In this document: positions 1 through 8,651 of the stretch, piece by piece
How the letters are laid out: every line of letters begins with the position of its first letter
Numbering within the stretch: position 1 is the first letter of the stretch
Position numbers and translations under genes: made by a program
Notes under the pieces: model-generated
Database searches by the model: none
What the model was told of the DNA's origin: nothing
The model's input: only the letters and a program-made list of their open reading frames with translations
Source: Armatimonadetes bacterium UBA1398
GTDB taxonomy: Bacteria; Armatimonadota; Zipacnadia; UBA1398
NCBI GenBank assembly: GCA_002305165.1
Contig: DBQI01000049.1
Coordinates: forward strand, 57,423-121,422
Direction of reading: 5' to 3'
DNA: 64,000 nt

Positions 1-1101
1 GCCACCGTGGTTACCACATGCGCTCGGGCCGACGAGCCTGGGATGTTCCTGAGTCCCACTGAGATAGCGGAGATCCGCAGCCGTATCGACGCCGGTGATG
101 AGCCCTGGGCATCGGTCTTTGCGGCACTCTATGCCGACGCCACTGCCGCGCTGCGTATGGATCCACGCCCGATCGAGGGCCGTTTCCGATACACGGCCCC
201 CATCGGGCATGCGGCGGATGAGGCGGACCTGCCCCACCCCGATCGGCTGCGCCGTGACAGCCACATCGTTCGTGACCTCGGCTTGGTGTACGCGCTCACG
301 GGCGAAGAGCAGTTCGCTTCGAAGGCGGTGGAGTTCGTGTCCGCCTGGGTGAGCTCGATGGAGCCCAGTTGGCCCTTCGACCGGCCAGGACCCGGCGTCG
401 AAGCCTTCGATTCCACCCTCCCCGCCATGTTCTACGGGTACGACCTCATCGCCGGGAGCGCGCCGCGTACCCCCGAGTTTGCTCAGGCCGTCGCGACCTG
501 GGCGGGGACCATCGCCGAGGAGTGCAAGCTCCGCCACTACACTACGGGCACGGCGGATACCACCGGCTGGAACATGCTCCTCATCGCCTCGGCCTCCGTG
601 GTGGCCAATAAGCCGCAGGATCGGAACTTCGTGTGGGGCGACACGGAGAACGAGGACACCTTCCAGAGCATGCTCTACCTCCTGTTCGATAGCTCCGGCA
701 AGGTGGACGCGCGGGCGAGTGCCGGCAGCCGGTACCAAGGCGAGGATGTGTTCGTCGCCATACGGAGGCTCAAGACCTACGTGTACGTCGCCGAGATCGC
801 CCGACACCATGGCGTGGATCTCTACAACTGGCAGCGGGACGGACGGGGGCTGCGCTCCAGCCTCACAGCCTACGCGCCGTACTTCACGGGCGAGATCAGC
901 CTCCCCGGAGTGGGGGGATTCCCCCTCGGTCGGGACGCGGATGCCTGGGTCTATGAGATCGCCCACACAACCTGGCCTGACAGGATGTTTCAGGAGGCGA
1001 TTCAGTACCTGGGACGCCCCGGCTTCGACATGGATATCCTTGGACCCGTCGGGCTGACCCACCGCTACAGAGGCGGCGGCGAGGCCGCCGAACGCCCGTA
1101 G
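1..1101 (+). CDS. Alginate-lyase-like / heparinase-fold secreted protein, 5' end outside window
   Basis: The reading frame is open to the left edge, so the true start is probably upstream. The first residues read like the end of a signal peptide (...CARA before DEPG), which suggests export. The body is helix-rich and resembles the alginate lyase (alpha/alpha toroid) family seen in polysaccharide lyases: an early LSPTEIAEIRSRI segment, a central TTGWNMLLIASASVV helix with Asn, and a later SRYQGEDVF segment with Tyr and Arg. The likely role is lysis of uronate-containing polysaccharide in the periplasm or outside the cell. The next gene is a sugar kinase on the same strand. Family assignment is by pattern only; catalytic residues were not confirmed. 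Confidence 0.6.
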   Translation, partial: ATVVTTCARADEPGMFLSPTEIAEIRSRIDAGDEPWASVFAALYADATAALRMDPRPIEGRFRYTAPIGHAADEADLPHPDRLRRDSHIVRDLGLVYALTGEEQFASKAVEFVSAWVSSMEPSWPFDRPGPGVEAFDSTLPAMFYGYDLIAGSAPRTPEFAQAVATWAGTIAEECKLRHYTTGTADTTGWNMLLIASASVVANKPQDRNFVWGDTENEDTFQSMLYLLFDSSGKVDARASAGSRYQGEDVFVAIRRLKTYVYVAEIARHHGVDLYNWQRDGRGLRSSLTAYAPYFTGEISLPGVGGFPLGRDADAWVYEIAHTTWPDRMFQEAIQYLGRPGFDMDILGPVGLTHRYRGGGEAAERP

Positions 1102-1165
1102 CGCCCGGCCCCGACCACTCTCGGAGGGGCGGTGGGGCATACCCATCGGACAGGAGTGAGCCGCT

Positions 1166-2116
1166 ATCGTACTCGCTGTGTGCCTCAACCCCGGCCCAGA
1201 CAAAGTCTACGAGGTCCCCGGGTTCGCCCTAACCGGCGCGCGCCGCCCCTCGCGAATGCTGCACTGCGTGGGAGGCAAGGGGGTGAACTTCGCCCGGGTC
1301 CTGGCCAGGTTGGGCCACGATGTGGTGATCCTCGGTATCTCGGCGGGCCATGGCGGGCGCTTCATGGAGGACAGCCTGGATGCCGAGGGCCTCGCGTTCC
1401 GCATGGTGCACGCCCCGGGGGAGAGCCGCTTGGCGACTACCATTATGGACCCTGCGACTGGAGTCCACACAGAGGTCAACGAAGCCGGCCCGGCGGTGGG
1501 CGAGGCGGTCATCGCCGAGGTGCTCGACGTCTTCCGGGAGCTTCTGCCGGGGGTGGACTACTGCGCTATCGGCGGATCGGCTCCCCCTGACGCGCCCGAT
1601 GGCGTCTATGCGACAATGATCGAGGGCTGCCACGAGGCCGGGGTGCCGGTGATGCTCGACACAAACCGGAACTGGCTGACAGGCGCGGTCCACGCGCGCC
1701 CCATGGTCTTGAAGCCCAACCAGGCCGAGCTGGGCACCATCCTGGGAAGGCAGGTGGGCACACTCGCCGAGGCCGTAGCCGCAGGGAGGGCTCTTGTCGA
1801 CCGCGGCATCGGCACGGTGCTGGTCACTCTGGGCGAGGAGGGCGCGGTGGCAATCACGGCCGACGAGTGTCTCCACGGCAAGCTCGACGAGCCAGTGCGG
1901 GCCCTGAGCCCCGTAGGATCGGGCGATGCCACGGCGGCGGGCTATGTGGCGGGGGTCCTGGAGGGCCGTGACCTGCAGGGCCGAATAGGCCTGGCGATCG
2001 CCTGCGGAACCGCCAACGCCTTGGTCTTCGGGCCCGGCATGTTCGGGCGCGCGGAGGCGGAGGCCTGGCTCGATCGGGTGGTCATCCGGCGGCTAGGCAT
2101 GGAAACGAGCCCGTGA
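1166..2116 (+). CDS. PfkB-family hexose kinase (1-phosphofructokinase / tagatose-6-phosphate kinase type)
   Basis: This enzyme phosphorylates a sugar phosphate with ATP in the cytoplasm. The N-terminal VCLNPGPDKVYEV matches the LNPAxDxxY opening of the 1-phosphofructokinase group, followed by GGKGVNFARVLARLG (substrate site, near residue 36) and the anion-hole and catalytic VGSGDA motif with Asp near residue 254. Length, about 316 aa, is normal. The first standard start is GTG at 1178, but that would cut off the first beta strand and lies about 21 bases from GGAG at 1153. An ATC codon at 1166 sits 9 bases after that GGAG and restores the usual opening, so I place the start there. An in-frame stop at 1157 excludes anything longer. 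The sugar specificity is unknown. Confidence 0.85.
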   Translation: MVLAVCLNPGPDKVYEVPGFALTGARRPSRMLHCVGGKGVNFARVLARLGHDVVILGISAGHGGRFMEDSLDAEGLAFRMVHAPGESRLATTIMDPATGVHTEVNEAGPAVGEAVIAEVLDVFRELLPGVDYCAIGGSAPPDAPDGVYATMIEGCHEAGVPVMLDTNRNWLTGAVHARPMVLKPNQAELGTILGRQVGTLAEAVAAGRALVDRGIGTVLVTLGEEGAVAITADECLHGKLDEPVRALSPVGSGDATAAGYVAGVLEGRDLQGRIGLAIACGTANALVFGPGMFGRAEAEAWLDRVVIRRLGMETSP

Positions 2117-2283
2117 GTATCGTAGGATGATGCGTGTAAACGAAAGTCCCGACCGCAGGGCATCGGCCCCAGTAGGGGGAACCTTGTAGGTCATGGTTCG
2201 TCGTACATTGACAGTCCGGTGAGCGGGTTCGGCCTGCCGCGGCCAGACCCGTGAGCGCGGTCGGCAGTCGGGAGATGAATGGT

Positions 2284-2571
2284 ATGTTGGCATTCCTAGG
2301 TCCGTTGGGTACCCCCGAGGTACTCATTATCGTACTGATCCTGTTGCTCCTGTTCGGCGCTCGCAAGCTGCCGGAGTTGCTCCGGTCCATGGGCGAGGGA
2401 GTCAAGGAGTTCCGCAAGGCCTCGCGAGAGATCATGGAGGACATCGAGAGCGCGGATGGCCCCAAGGGCAAGCACCGGGTTCACAAGACGACCCCCAAGC
2501 CCGCCGCGGAGCCCCCGGTCCAGGAGAGCACGGACAAGGCCGAGGAGGCCGTCGCGACGACCGAGAGCTGA
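2284..2571 (+). CDS. tatA: Twin-arginine translocase subunit TatA/TatE-like
   Basis: Small membrane protein of the twin-arginine export system, which moves folded proteins across the inner membrane. It shows the classic layout: a short periplasmic N-terminus (LGPLGTPE), one membrane helix (VLIIVLILLLLFGARKLPEL), an FGxxKLPEL hinge, an amphipathic helix with GEGVKEFRKA, and a charged Pro/Glu/Lys tail. The start at ATG 2284 is preferred over 2251 or 2275 because GGGAG at 2270 is 9 bases upstream. No TatC is nearby. Several proteins in the window carry Tat-like signals (for example 15747, 20267 and 49245). A second TatA-type gene lies at 59883. Confidence 0.88.
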   Translation: MLAFLGPLGTPEVLIIVLILLLLFGARKLPELLRSMGEGVKEFRKASREIMEDIESADGPKGKHRVHKTTPKPAAEPPVQESTDKAEEAVATTES

Positions 2572-2669
2572 GGCCGCCGGCACACCGGACGCGCCGGCCA
2601 CCAGATCTGGCCATCGCGGTCCCGTCCTAGGGACCCATCAGATGAGCGGCACAGGAGGCATGTGTTTCT

Positions 2670-3194
2670 ATGACGACCAAACGCGCGATAATGACGTTGA
2701 TCGGTGTGTCGCTGCTTGTGGCAGCGGCATTGGCGGGCCCTGCTGATACCAAGCTGGGCCGGTGCCTACCGAAGAGCGGCGATGTGAGCGGCTGGCAGGC
2801 CGTGTCCTCCAGCTACAAGTATGGCAGCGGCAACGGCATCGCCGACATCTACAACGGCGGCTACGAGAAGCTTCTCCAGAAGGGCATGAAGGCGGCCTGC
2901 ACCCAGAATTACAGCAACGATAGCCGCCGGATCAACGTCTACGGCAACGAGTTCGATACAGCCGCCAATGCGAAGGCTTACTACAACAGCGAGACCTCCG
3001 GCAGCGGCTGGAGCGCCGTCAGCGGAGCCAGCGAGGGCGCTAAGTACAAGAAGACGTCGAGTGTCGTCGTGGGGCACGTTTATCGGGGCAAGGTGCATGC
3101 CAAGGTCGTCGCCCAGGGCACATCCGATGCCCAGGTCGCCGCGGTCCAGGCCTTTCTGCGCAAGCTTTCGGAGAAGATCGGCAAGGAGTACTAG
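2670..3194 (+). CDS. Small secreted protein of unknown function (possibly DUF6599-like)
   Basis: The 174-aa product begins with a signal peptide (MTTKRAIMTLIGVSLLVAAALAG, cleavage near residue 23), so it is exported. The mature part has GDVSGWQAVSSSYKY, a Tyr/Gly/Asn-rich centre, and a C-terminal helix (AQVAAVQAFLRKLSEKI). This layout, with LPKSGDVxGW near the start and a late VVVGHVYRGKVHAKVVAQG strand pair, vaguely resembles the DUF6599 family, but I do not assign it firmly. It has no catalytic motif that I recognise. An AGGAGG sequence lies 11 bases before the ATG. A clear hairpin follows at 3218, so the gene is probably the end of its transcript. Confidence 0.75.
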   Translation: MTTKRAIMTLIGVSLLVAAALAGPADTKLGRCLPKSGDVSGWQAVSSSYKYGSGNGIADIYNGGYEKLLQKGMKAACTQNYSNDSRRINVYGNEFDTAANAKAYYNSETSGSGWSAVSGASEGAKYKKTSSVVVGHVYRGKVHAKVVAQGTSDAQVAAVQAFLRKLSEKIGKEY

Positions 3195-3217
3195 CCCCAG
3201 TGCCGGGAAACAGAGAG

Positions 3218-3243
3218 CGAGCCGGGTCCTGGGACCCGGCTCG
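3218..3243 (+). terminator. Hairpin terminator after the 2670 gene
   Basis: A perfect 11-bp stem (3218-3228 with 3233-3243) closes a 4-base loop CTGG, 24 bases after the stop codon at 3194. It is followed by TTGTGTGTACGTTT, which is T-rich but not a clean run, so termination may be partial. It also lies between convergent genes and could serve the minus-strand epimerase. Confidence 0.6.
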
Positions 3244-3281
3244 TTGTGTGTACGTTTGATGTCCGGTAGCCAGAGGCGCGC

Positions 3282-4346
3282 CTAACTCGGCTTCCTCTTG
3301 GGAGTGAGTACCTTCTTGACTACGCCGAGCGCCCCCTGGTGCCATGCCACTCGGTGGGTGACGCCCGTGGCGCCGTGCAGCTCGTGCTTATGGTCTAGGT
3401 ACCACTGGTAGCAGCGGATGAGAGCATCGCCGTTGCTGAACTTCGGCTCCCAGCCCAGCTCCCGCTTGATCTTGTCCGTCGACACCCAGGAGTCCGTGTG
3501 AGCGGTTCCGTAGACCCACTTGTACAGGGGCGAGAGGTGCAGGGCTTCGAGGGCCATGAGCGCCGGGATCACCAAACCCGCCGGCGTGCCCATGATGCGG
3601 CTGCCGGTCTTGGCATAGTCGCATAGCTGCCCGACGTATTCCTTCACGGGCCGCAGATCGTCCGAGCCCACGTTGTACGTGTCATTGACCTTCTCGCTGG
3701 ACCCCACGAGGCAGAGGTAGATCGATTCGCAAAGGTCCTCGACATCGAGGAGCTGGTAGGTGTTGCTGCCATCTCCGATGAGGGGAATGCGGGTACCGCT
3801 CTCCACCCAGTCGCAGAGGATCTGGAACACGCCCAGGCGCCCCGTGCCGATGAAGGTCTTGGGCCGGATGATGGGCACGCAGAGGCCGTCGGCCCGCGCC
3901 TTGACGCACGCCTCCTCGGCCTGGATCTTGCTCTCGCCGTAGGGCCCGACGCCAACGACGGGGTCCGTTTCCTCGAGGGGGTGCTTCTTCGGGACGCCGT
4001 AGACAGCGGTCGAAGAGATGAAGACCACGCCATCAATGTCGTGCTTCTTCGCCAGCCGCAACACAATGCGGGTGCCGTCGACGTTGGTGGAGAAGATGTC
4101 GGCCGGTTTCCACAGCGGTAGCGCCGCCGCCCCGTGCATGATGACATCAGGCTTCGTCTCGGAAATGGCCTCATCCAAGGCCTGGTGATCGCGCACATCG
4201 CCGACGATGCCTCGGGTGCCTTCGGGGAAGTCCGAGGGGATCATCGGCTCCAGATCGTAGACGATGCTCTCATGGCCGCGCTCAGCGAGGTAGTTCGCGA
4301 CGTGGAACCCCAGGAAGCCGGCGCCGCCGGTCAGGAACACACGCAT
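3282..4346 (-). CDS. NAD-dependent epimerase/dehydratase (extended SDR)
   Basis: The 354-aa protein is a cytoplasmic nucleotide-sugar-type oxidoreductase of the extended short-chain dehydrogenase family. It has the Rossmann NAD motif TGGAGFLG (residues 6-13), Asp31 for the ribose, GDVRD at 49-53, ISSTAVYG with the active Ser/Thr near 111, and the catalytic pair Tyr136-x3-Lys140 (PYGESK). The first codons of the longer open frame (to 4415) lack homology, and the ATG at 4346 gives the usual MRVFLTGGAGF opening. Substrate could be a UDP-sugar or a 3-beta-hydroxysteroid-like compound; this cannot be settled here. It lies downstream of the threonine aldolase on the same strand, 80 bases away. Confidence 0.85.
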   Translation of the reverse strand: MRVFLTGGAGFLGFHVANYLAERGHESIVYDLEPMIPSDFPEGTRGIVGDVRDHQALDEAISETKPDVIMHGAAALPLWKPADIFSTNVDGTRIVLRLAKKHDIDGVVFISSTAVYGVPKKHPLEETDPVVGVGPYGESKIQAEEACVKARADGLCVPIIRPKTFIGTGRLGVFQILCDWVESGTRIPLIGDGSNTYQLLDVEDLCESIYLCLVGSSEKVNDTYNVGSDDLRPVKEYVGQLCDYAKTGSRIMGTPAGLVIPALMALEALHLSPLYKWVYGTAHTDSWVSTDKIKRELGWEPKFSNGDALIRCYQWYLDHKHELHGATGVTHRVAWHQGALGVVKKVLTPKRKPS

Positions 4347-4426
4347 AGTGGGTCGCGCTCCCGTCAGTAGTTGGCTGGTGGTCGGCAGCAGCTTCGGCCG
4401 CGCTGAAGCGCGCACCTGCCTGTAAG

Positions 4427-5476
4427 TCAGCCAGCGACGACCTCGGCGATCCGCTCGATGGCGAGCGGAATGTGCTCCGATGGCACGTCATGATGGCACA
4501 CGAGCCGCACATCGGCCTGCACGTCGAAGCATAGCACTCCCGCGTCGCAGAGGGCTGCGGCGAGCTTGGTGCTGGGCCATTGGGGGGACGTGGACCGGAA
4601 GTAGACCATGTTGGTCTGCACCGCGTGCATCGCGAGCTCCAGGCCGTCGATGCTCTCGATGCCCCGCGCGAGTGCAGCGGCCTTGGCATGGTCCTCTGCG
4701 AGGCGGTCGACCATAGTCTCCAGGGCGAGCAGCGCCGGCGCCGCGAGGACTCCCACCTGCCTCATGCCGCCGCCCAGCATCTTGCGTGTGCGTCGAGCGC
4801 GGGCGATGAAGGCCTCCGAGCCTACCAGCATCGAGCCCACGGGGGCGCAGAGGCCCTTGCTGAAGCAGAACATCACCGTATCGGCGTCCCGGACCAGGTC
4901 GGCGGCGTCCACGCCCTGGGCCACAGCGCTGTTGAAGAGCCGCGCGCCGTCGACATGCACGACCAGGCCGTGCCGGTCAGCGACTTCGCGGATGGCGGCC
5001 ATGGTCTCCGGCGTGACGACGGTGCCGCCCGCGCGGTTGTTGGTGTTCTCGACCCACAGAGCGCGCGTGATGGGATGGTGGATGTCCGCGGGATGGACGG
5101 CCGCCTCGAAAGCCTCAGGCATCGGCTGTCCGTCCGGAGCGGCGATCACGGGATCTATGATGATCCCGCCCAGGGCTGCCACCCCACCCACCTCGTGGAC
5201 GCGGGTGTGGGCGTGCTGATCCATGATGATCGCGTTCCCAGGCCGGCAGTGCACGAGGGCCGCGATGAGATTGCCCATGGTGCCGGACGGCACGAAGAGG
5301 CCGGCTTCCTTGCCTAACCGTTCGGCGGAAGCGCTCTCGAGGGCGTTCACGGTGGGATCATCGCCCGCTACGTCATCCCCCACCTCAGCCTCCGCCATCG
5401 CCTGACGCATGGCCTCAGTAGGTCTCGTAACGGTATCGCTACGGAGGTCGATGATGATGGGATGCTCACAGGCCAT
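4427..5476 (-). CDS. ltaE: Low-specificity L-threonine aldolase
   Basis: PLP-dependent cytoplasmic enzyme that splits L-threonine or L-allo-threonine into glycine and acetaldehyde. The 349-aa length is normal. Signature elements are DLRSDTVTRPT near residue 10, GDDVAGDDPTVNALE (34-47), HVDGARLFN with the PLP-pairing Asp176, and FCFSKGL with the Schiff-base Lys207. The start codon overlaps the end of the upstream minus-strand gene by 11 bases, so the two are probably co-transcribed. The beta-eliminating lyase fold is shared with tryptophanase-type enzymes, but the motif set clearly favours threonine aldolase. Confidence 0.92.
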   Translation of the reverse strand: MACEHPIIIDLRSDTVTRPTEAMRQAMAEAEVGDDVAGDDPTVNALESASAERLGKEAGLFVPSGTMGNLIAALVHCRPGNAIIMDQHAHTRVHEVGGVAALGGIIIDPVIAAPDGQPMPEAFEAAVHPADIHHPITRALWVENTNNRAGGTVVTPETMAAIREVADRHGLVVHVDGARLFNSAVAQGVDAADLVRDADTVMFCFSKGLCAPVGSMLVGSEAFIARARRTRKMLGGGMRQVGVLAAPALLALETMVDRLAEDHAKAAALARGIESIDGLELAMHAVQTNMVYFRSTSPQWPSTKLAAALCDAGVLCFDVQADVRLVCHHDVPSEHIPLAIERIAEVVAG

Positions 5477-5945
5477 AGGATGCCTCCACAGCTTCGACCA
5501 GGTCCTTGAGCCCTTCGACTCGGAGGACCTTCAGCTTGCCCCGGTCTCTGACGCAGAACACGGAGAACCCTCCGTGGTGGGTGGAGACGAAGGCGTCGTT
5601 GTTGTACTGGCGGATCTCGAAGTTCACGTCGGCGGTGAGGGTCTCCTCGTCCGTTTCCCGAATGGTCACGTAGTCCCAGTAGACCTCGAAGCGCCTGGGA
5701 CCCAGGAAGCCCTGCATCAGGTCCACGCGGAGTGACGCGCGGGAGTTACCGTAGTCGTCGGAGTAGTCGTCGCTCAGCACGCTGATGACGCGATTCGGCG
5801 ACTCGCGTCGTGCCCCATCGGCCACAACTGAGAGGACGCGTTGGAGCTGCGCCTCATCGGTTGCCGGTGGCCGGGTCAAGAGGAACGCCAGCATGGCGAC
5901 TCCGACCAGCGCCACCGCGCCGATCACCAGCCATCTGGTCTTCAC
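5466..5945 (-). CDS. Membrane-anchored protein with NTF2-like domain, unknown function
   Basis: The 159-aa product has one N-terminal membrane anchor (TRWLVIGAVALVGVAMLAFLL) followed by an outside domain of about 130 residues with alternating strands (RRFEVYWDYVTIRETDEETL, TADVNFEIRQY). That pattern fits an NTF2-like/SnoaL-type cone fold, but no catalytic set is visible. I choose the GTG at 5945 because GGAGAGGAG lies 7 bases upstream; the longer open frame begins at 6029 without such a site. Its end overlaps ltaE by 11 bases, suggesting translational coupling. Confidence 0.7.
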   Translation of the reverse strand: MKTRWLVIGAVALVGVAMLAFLLTRPPATDEAQLQRVLSVVADGARRESPNRVISVLSDDYSDDYGNSRASLRVDLMQGFLGPRRFEVYWDYVTIRETDEETLTADVNFEIRQYNNDAFVSTHHGGFSVFCVRDRGKLKVLRVEGLKDLVEAVEASYGL

Positions 5946-6058
5946 GCTGCCACTCCTCTCCGGCTTGGAGGCAGGATTCATTATCCCGCTAACATTATGG
6001 TACACGAGGGCCCTTCGGTGGCTCACCAATCGGATTGTTGATCAGGAGGACGGCTCCG

Positions 6059-7516
6059 GTGGCATATGGCAACCTGAGGGAGTTCGTTGCAGCGCTGGAG
6101 CGTGAGGGCGAGTTGCTTCGCATTGAACGGCCTCTAGACCCTCACCTGGAGATACCCGAGGTGATCGACCGGGTCTGCAAGACGCCCGGGGGAGGCAAGG
6201 CGCTGCTGTTCGGCTCGCCCACTCGCGGCAAGGCCCCGCTACTCGCCAACTGCTTCGGCAGCTATCGGCGCATGGCCATGGCCCTCTCGGCGGAGTCCAT
6301 CGAGGAGCCAGCCGAACGAATCGCTGGGCTGCTCGCCAAGAGCCCCCCGGAGGGACTCGGCGACAAGGTCCGTACGCTGGGCGAGCTGATGGGACTGTCC
6401 AAGGCGCTGCCCAGGCATGTGCGGACGGGCAGGTGCAAGGAAGTGATCCGCCAGGCGGAGGACGCGTCGCTCGCCGATCTCCCCATCCTTCACTGCTGGC
6501 CCGGCGATGGCGGACCGTTCATCACTCTCCCCATGGTCGTGACCGCCCATCCCGAGACCGGCCGCCGCAATGTGGGCATGTACCGAATGCACGTGTACGA
6601 CGAGCGCACTACGGGGATGCACTGGCATACCCACAAGGTGGGGGCGGGCCACTACCGCGAGCACGTGAGGCGTGGTGAGCGAATGCCCGTCGCTGTGGCC
6701 CTCGGGGGCGATCCGGCCATCACCTACGCGGCCACGGCGCCGCTGCCCGATGGGATCGACGAGTTCCTCTTCGCCGGCTTCCTCCGCAAGGAGCCCGTGC
6801 CGCTCGTGAGGTGCGAGACCTGCGATCTCGAGGTGCCGGCCGATGCGGAGTATGTGCTGGAGGGGTACGTGGAGCCCGGGGAACTCCGAATCGAGGGCCC
6901 CTTCGGCGATCACACTGGCTACTACAGCTTGGCCGACGAATACCCCGTGTTCCACATCACGTGCATCACATCGGCGGCTGACCCCATCTACCCGGCGACC
7001 ATCGTGGGCCGGCCTCCCATGGAGGATTGCTACATTGCCAAGGCCACGGAGCGGCTCTTCCTGCCTATCCTGAAGATGACGCTCCCCGAGATTGTGGATA
7101 TGAACCTGCCCCTCGAGGGTATCTTCCACAATCTCTGCATCGTCTCCATCCGCAAGACCTTCCCCCTACACGCGCGTAAGGTCATGAATGCTCTGTGGGG
7201 GCTTGGGCAGATGATGTTCGTGAAGATGATCATCGTGGTGGATGAAGACGTGAACGTGCAGGACATCGGCGAGGTCATCTGGCGCCTGGGCAACAACACG
7301 GACTTCGCTCGTGACACGCTCATCTGGGAGGGGCCCGTCGACGCCCTGGACCACTCGGGCCCACGCCCCCATGTAGGGGGGAAGATCGGCCTGGATGCGA
7401 CCCGAAAATGGCCGTCGGAGGGGCACAGCCGTGAGTGGCCGCCCGACATCATCATGTCGGATGAGGTAAAGGCGCGGATCGACGCTGTCTGGTCGGAGTT
7501 GGGCATAGACCCATGA
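6059..7516 (+). CDS. ubiD: UbiD-family prenylated-FMN decarboxylase
   Basis: The 485-aa protein belongs to the UbiD family, which uses prenylated FMN to remove carboxylate from aromatic acids, typically 4-hydroxy-3-polyprenylbenzoate or a menaquinone precursor. Visible family features are LREFVAALEREGELLRIERP at the start, NVGMYRMHVYDERTTGMHWHTHK (about residues 175-200), EGPFGDHTGYYS with the catalytic Glu/Arg region near 280, and PEIVDMNLPLEGIFHNL. The GTG at 6059 follows AGGAGG at 6044 by 9 bases. It overlaps the next gene by 4 bases (ATGA), and that gene is a quinone methyltransferase, which supports a role in quinone synthesis. No UbiX (cofactor maker) is in the window. Confidence 0.9.
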   Translation: MAYGNLREFVAALEREGELLRIERPLDPHLEIPEVIDRVCKTPGGGKALLFGSPTRGKAPLLANCFGSYRRMAMALSAESIEEPAERIAGLLAKSPPEGLGDKVRTLGELMGLSKALPRHVRTGRCKEVIRQAEDASLADLPILHCWPGDGGPFITLPMVVTAHPETGRRNVGMYRMHVYDERTTGMHWHTHKVGAGHYREHVRRGERMPVAVALGGDPAITYAATAPLPDGIDEFLFAGFLRKEPVPLVRCETCDLEVPADAEYVLEGYVEPGELRIEGPFGDHTGYYSLADEYPVFHITCITSAADPIYPATIVGRPPMEDCYIAKATERLFLPILKMTLPEIVDMNLPLEGIFHNLCIVSIRKTFPLHARKVMNALWGLGQMMFVKMIIVVDEDVNVQDIGEVIWRLGNNTDFARDTLIWEGPVDALDHSGPRPHVGGKIGLDATRKWPSEGHSREWPPDIIMSDEVKARIDAVWSELGIDP

Positions 7517-8244
7517 ACGGCCGAGGTGTGGGCCACCCTACAGGCCACCGGGGCGCTGAGGTGCGGGCGCTCTTCGATCGGATCGCCGGCCGGTACGACC
7601 TGCTGAATCATCTGCTCAGCATGGGCATCGACCGCCGTTGGAGGTGCCAACTCGCTGACGAAGTAGCTCATCCTGAACCGCGGCTGATCCTGGACCTTTG
7701 TACCGGCACAGGCGACATGGCGGTCGAGCTCGCCCGTCCTGAGCGTGGGCTGGCGTCGGTTGTGGCCGTTGACTTCTCTCCTGCGATGATCGCGCTCGCT
7801 GCCCGTAAACTCGCGCGTGCCGGACTGCGTGCCCGTGTCCAGCCCTGCGTCGGGGACGCTCTGCGCCTTCCCTTCAGCGACGGGGTCTTCGACGCAGTGA
7901 CTGTCGCCTTCGGCATCCGCAACTTCGAGCACACGGCTCGCGGGCTGGCCGAGGCCGCACGAGTCCTCCGACCCGGAGGGCTACTCGGGGTGTTGGAGTT
8001 CCTCCGGCCCAGCGATGCCAACCCTCTGACTGGCCTGGGCGCCCTCTACCGCCGCCACTTCCTCCCTCTCATTGCCACCCTGGCGGGTGGTGACCCTGGC
8101 GCCTACCGCTATCTTCCGACAACGGTGGACCGTTTCGACAGCGCGACGGAGATGACCACCAGGCTGGCATCCCTTGGCTTCGACAGGACCCAGGTACGCC
8201 CCTTGACCCTCGGCATCGCGAGCCTGATACTTGCTCGAAGGTAG
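7513..8244 (+). CDS. menG: Demethylmenaquinone methyltransferase (UbiE/MenG)
   Basis: SAM-dependent C-methyltransferase for the last step of menaquinone (or ubiquinone) synthesis, cytoplasmic and membrane-associated. The 243-aa protein has FDRIAGRYDLLNHLLSMGIDRRWR at residues 21-44, the SAM motif LDLCTGTGDMAVEL near 60, VAVDFSPAMI, GDALRLPF, the family signature FGIRNF near 135, and LRPGGLLGVLEF. It starts inside the stop of the UbiD gene (4-base overlap). No other men or mqn genes are present, so the pathway (classical or futalosine) cannot be told. Confidence 0.93.
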   Translation: MNGRGVGHPTGHRGAEVRALFDRIAGRYDLLNHLLSMGIDRRWRCQLADEVAHPEPRLILDLCTGTGDMAVELARPERGLASVVAVDFSPAMIALAARKLARAGLRARVQPCVGDALRLPFSDGVFDAVTVAFGIRNFEHTARGLAEAARVLRPGGLLGVLEFLRPSDANPLTGLGALYRRHFLPLIATLAGGDPGAYRYLPTTVDRFDSATEMTTRLASLGFDRTQVRPLTLGIASLILARR

Positions 8245-8294
8245 CGGCGCTCGCTCTTCGGAATGAAGTCGCATTCGTTGACGGAGGTGCAGCA

Positions 8295-8510
8295 ATGCGT
8301 AAGTTGGTGTTTGGTCTCCTTGCGTTGTGCGGCTTGTCTCTCCTCACCGTTCTTGGCTGCGGAAAGTCGGCCACGACGGAAGAGACTCCCCTGGGGCGTG
8401 ACGGCCAGCCTGTGCAGTCAGCATCCGAGGATGAGTTGAAGGCTCAGGCGGAGCAGGTGACGTCGGCGCTCAAGGGGGGACAAGGCAAGCTGAACACGGG
8501 CGGCCAGTGA
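8295..8510 (+). CDS. Small lipoprotein, unknown function
   Basis: The 71-aa product has a lipoprotein signal (MRKLVFGLLALCGLSLLTVLGC) with lipobox LGC, Cys22 being the likely lipid-modified residue. The mature chain of about 50 residues is polar and low-complexity (Gly, Gln, Glu, Lys) with no recognisable domain. GGAGG at 8282 gives a good ribosome site. It lies 50 bases after menG and 141 bases before the prepilin gene; function cannot be inferred. Confidence 0.75.
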   Translation: MRKLVFGLLALCGLSLLTVLGCGKSATTEETPLGRDGQPVQSASEDELKAQAEQVTSALKGGQGKLNTGGQ

Positions 8511-8651
8511 CGCGGAGCTAGCTCAGATTCTCCCAGGTGGCCAGGTTGCGTACGCGATCTGGCTGGGTATGGGATGAGTGGGTGTAGAACTCACTGTAGG
8601 AGATGAATGATCAGCCCGGCGTCGTCCGCCGGAGCATAAGGAGGACGCAGA

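Noticed and set aside
2208..2236. Perfect TTGACA at 2208 upstream of tatA.
   Set aside because: The bases 17 away read GGCCTG, far from a -10, so no promoter is claimed.
4580..5317. 245-codon plus-strand frame opposite ltaE.
   Set aside because: It is antisense to a clear threonine aldolase and shows His/Arg/Gly-rich shadow composition without motifs.
6239..7129. 296-codon minus-strand frame opposite ubiD.
   Set aside because: It is a shadow of the well-supported UbiD gene, rich in His and Val, with no domain or ribosome site.
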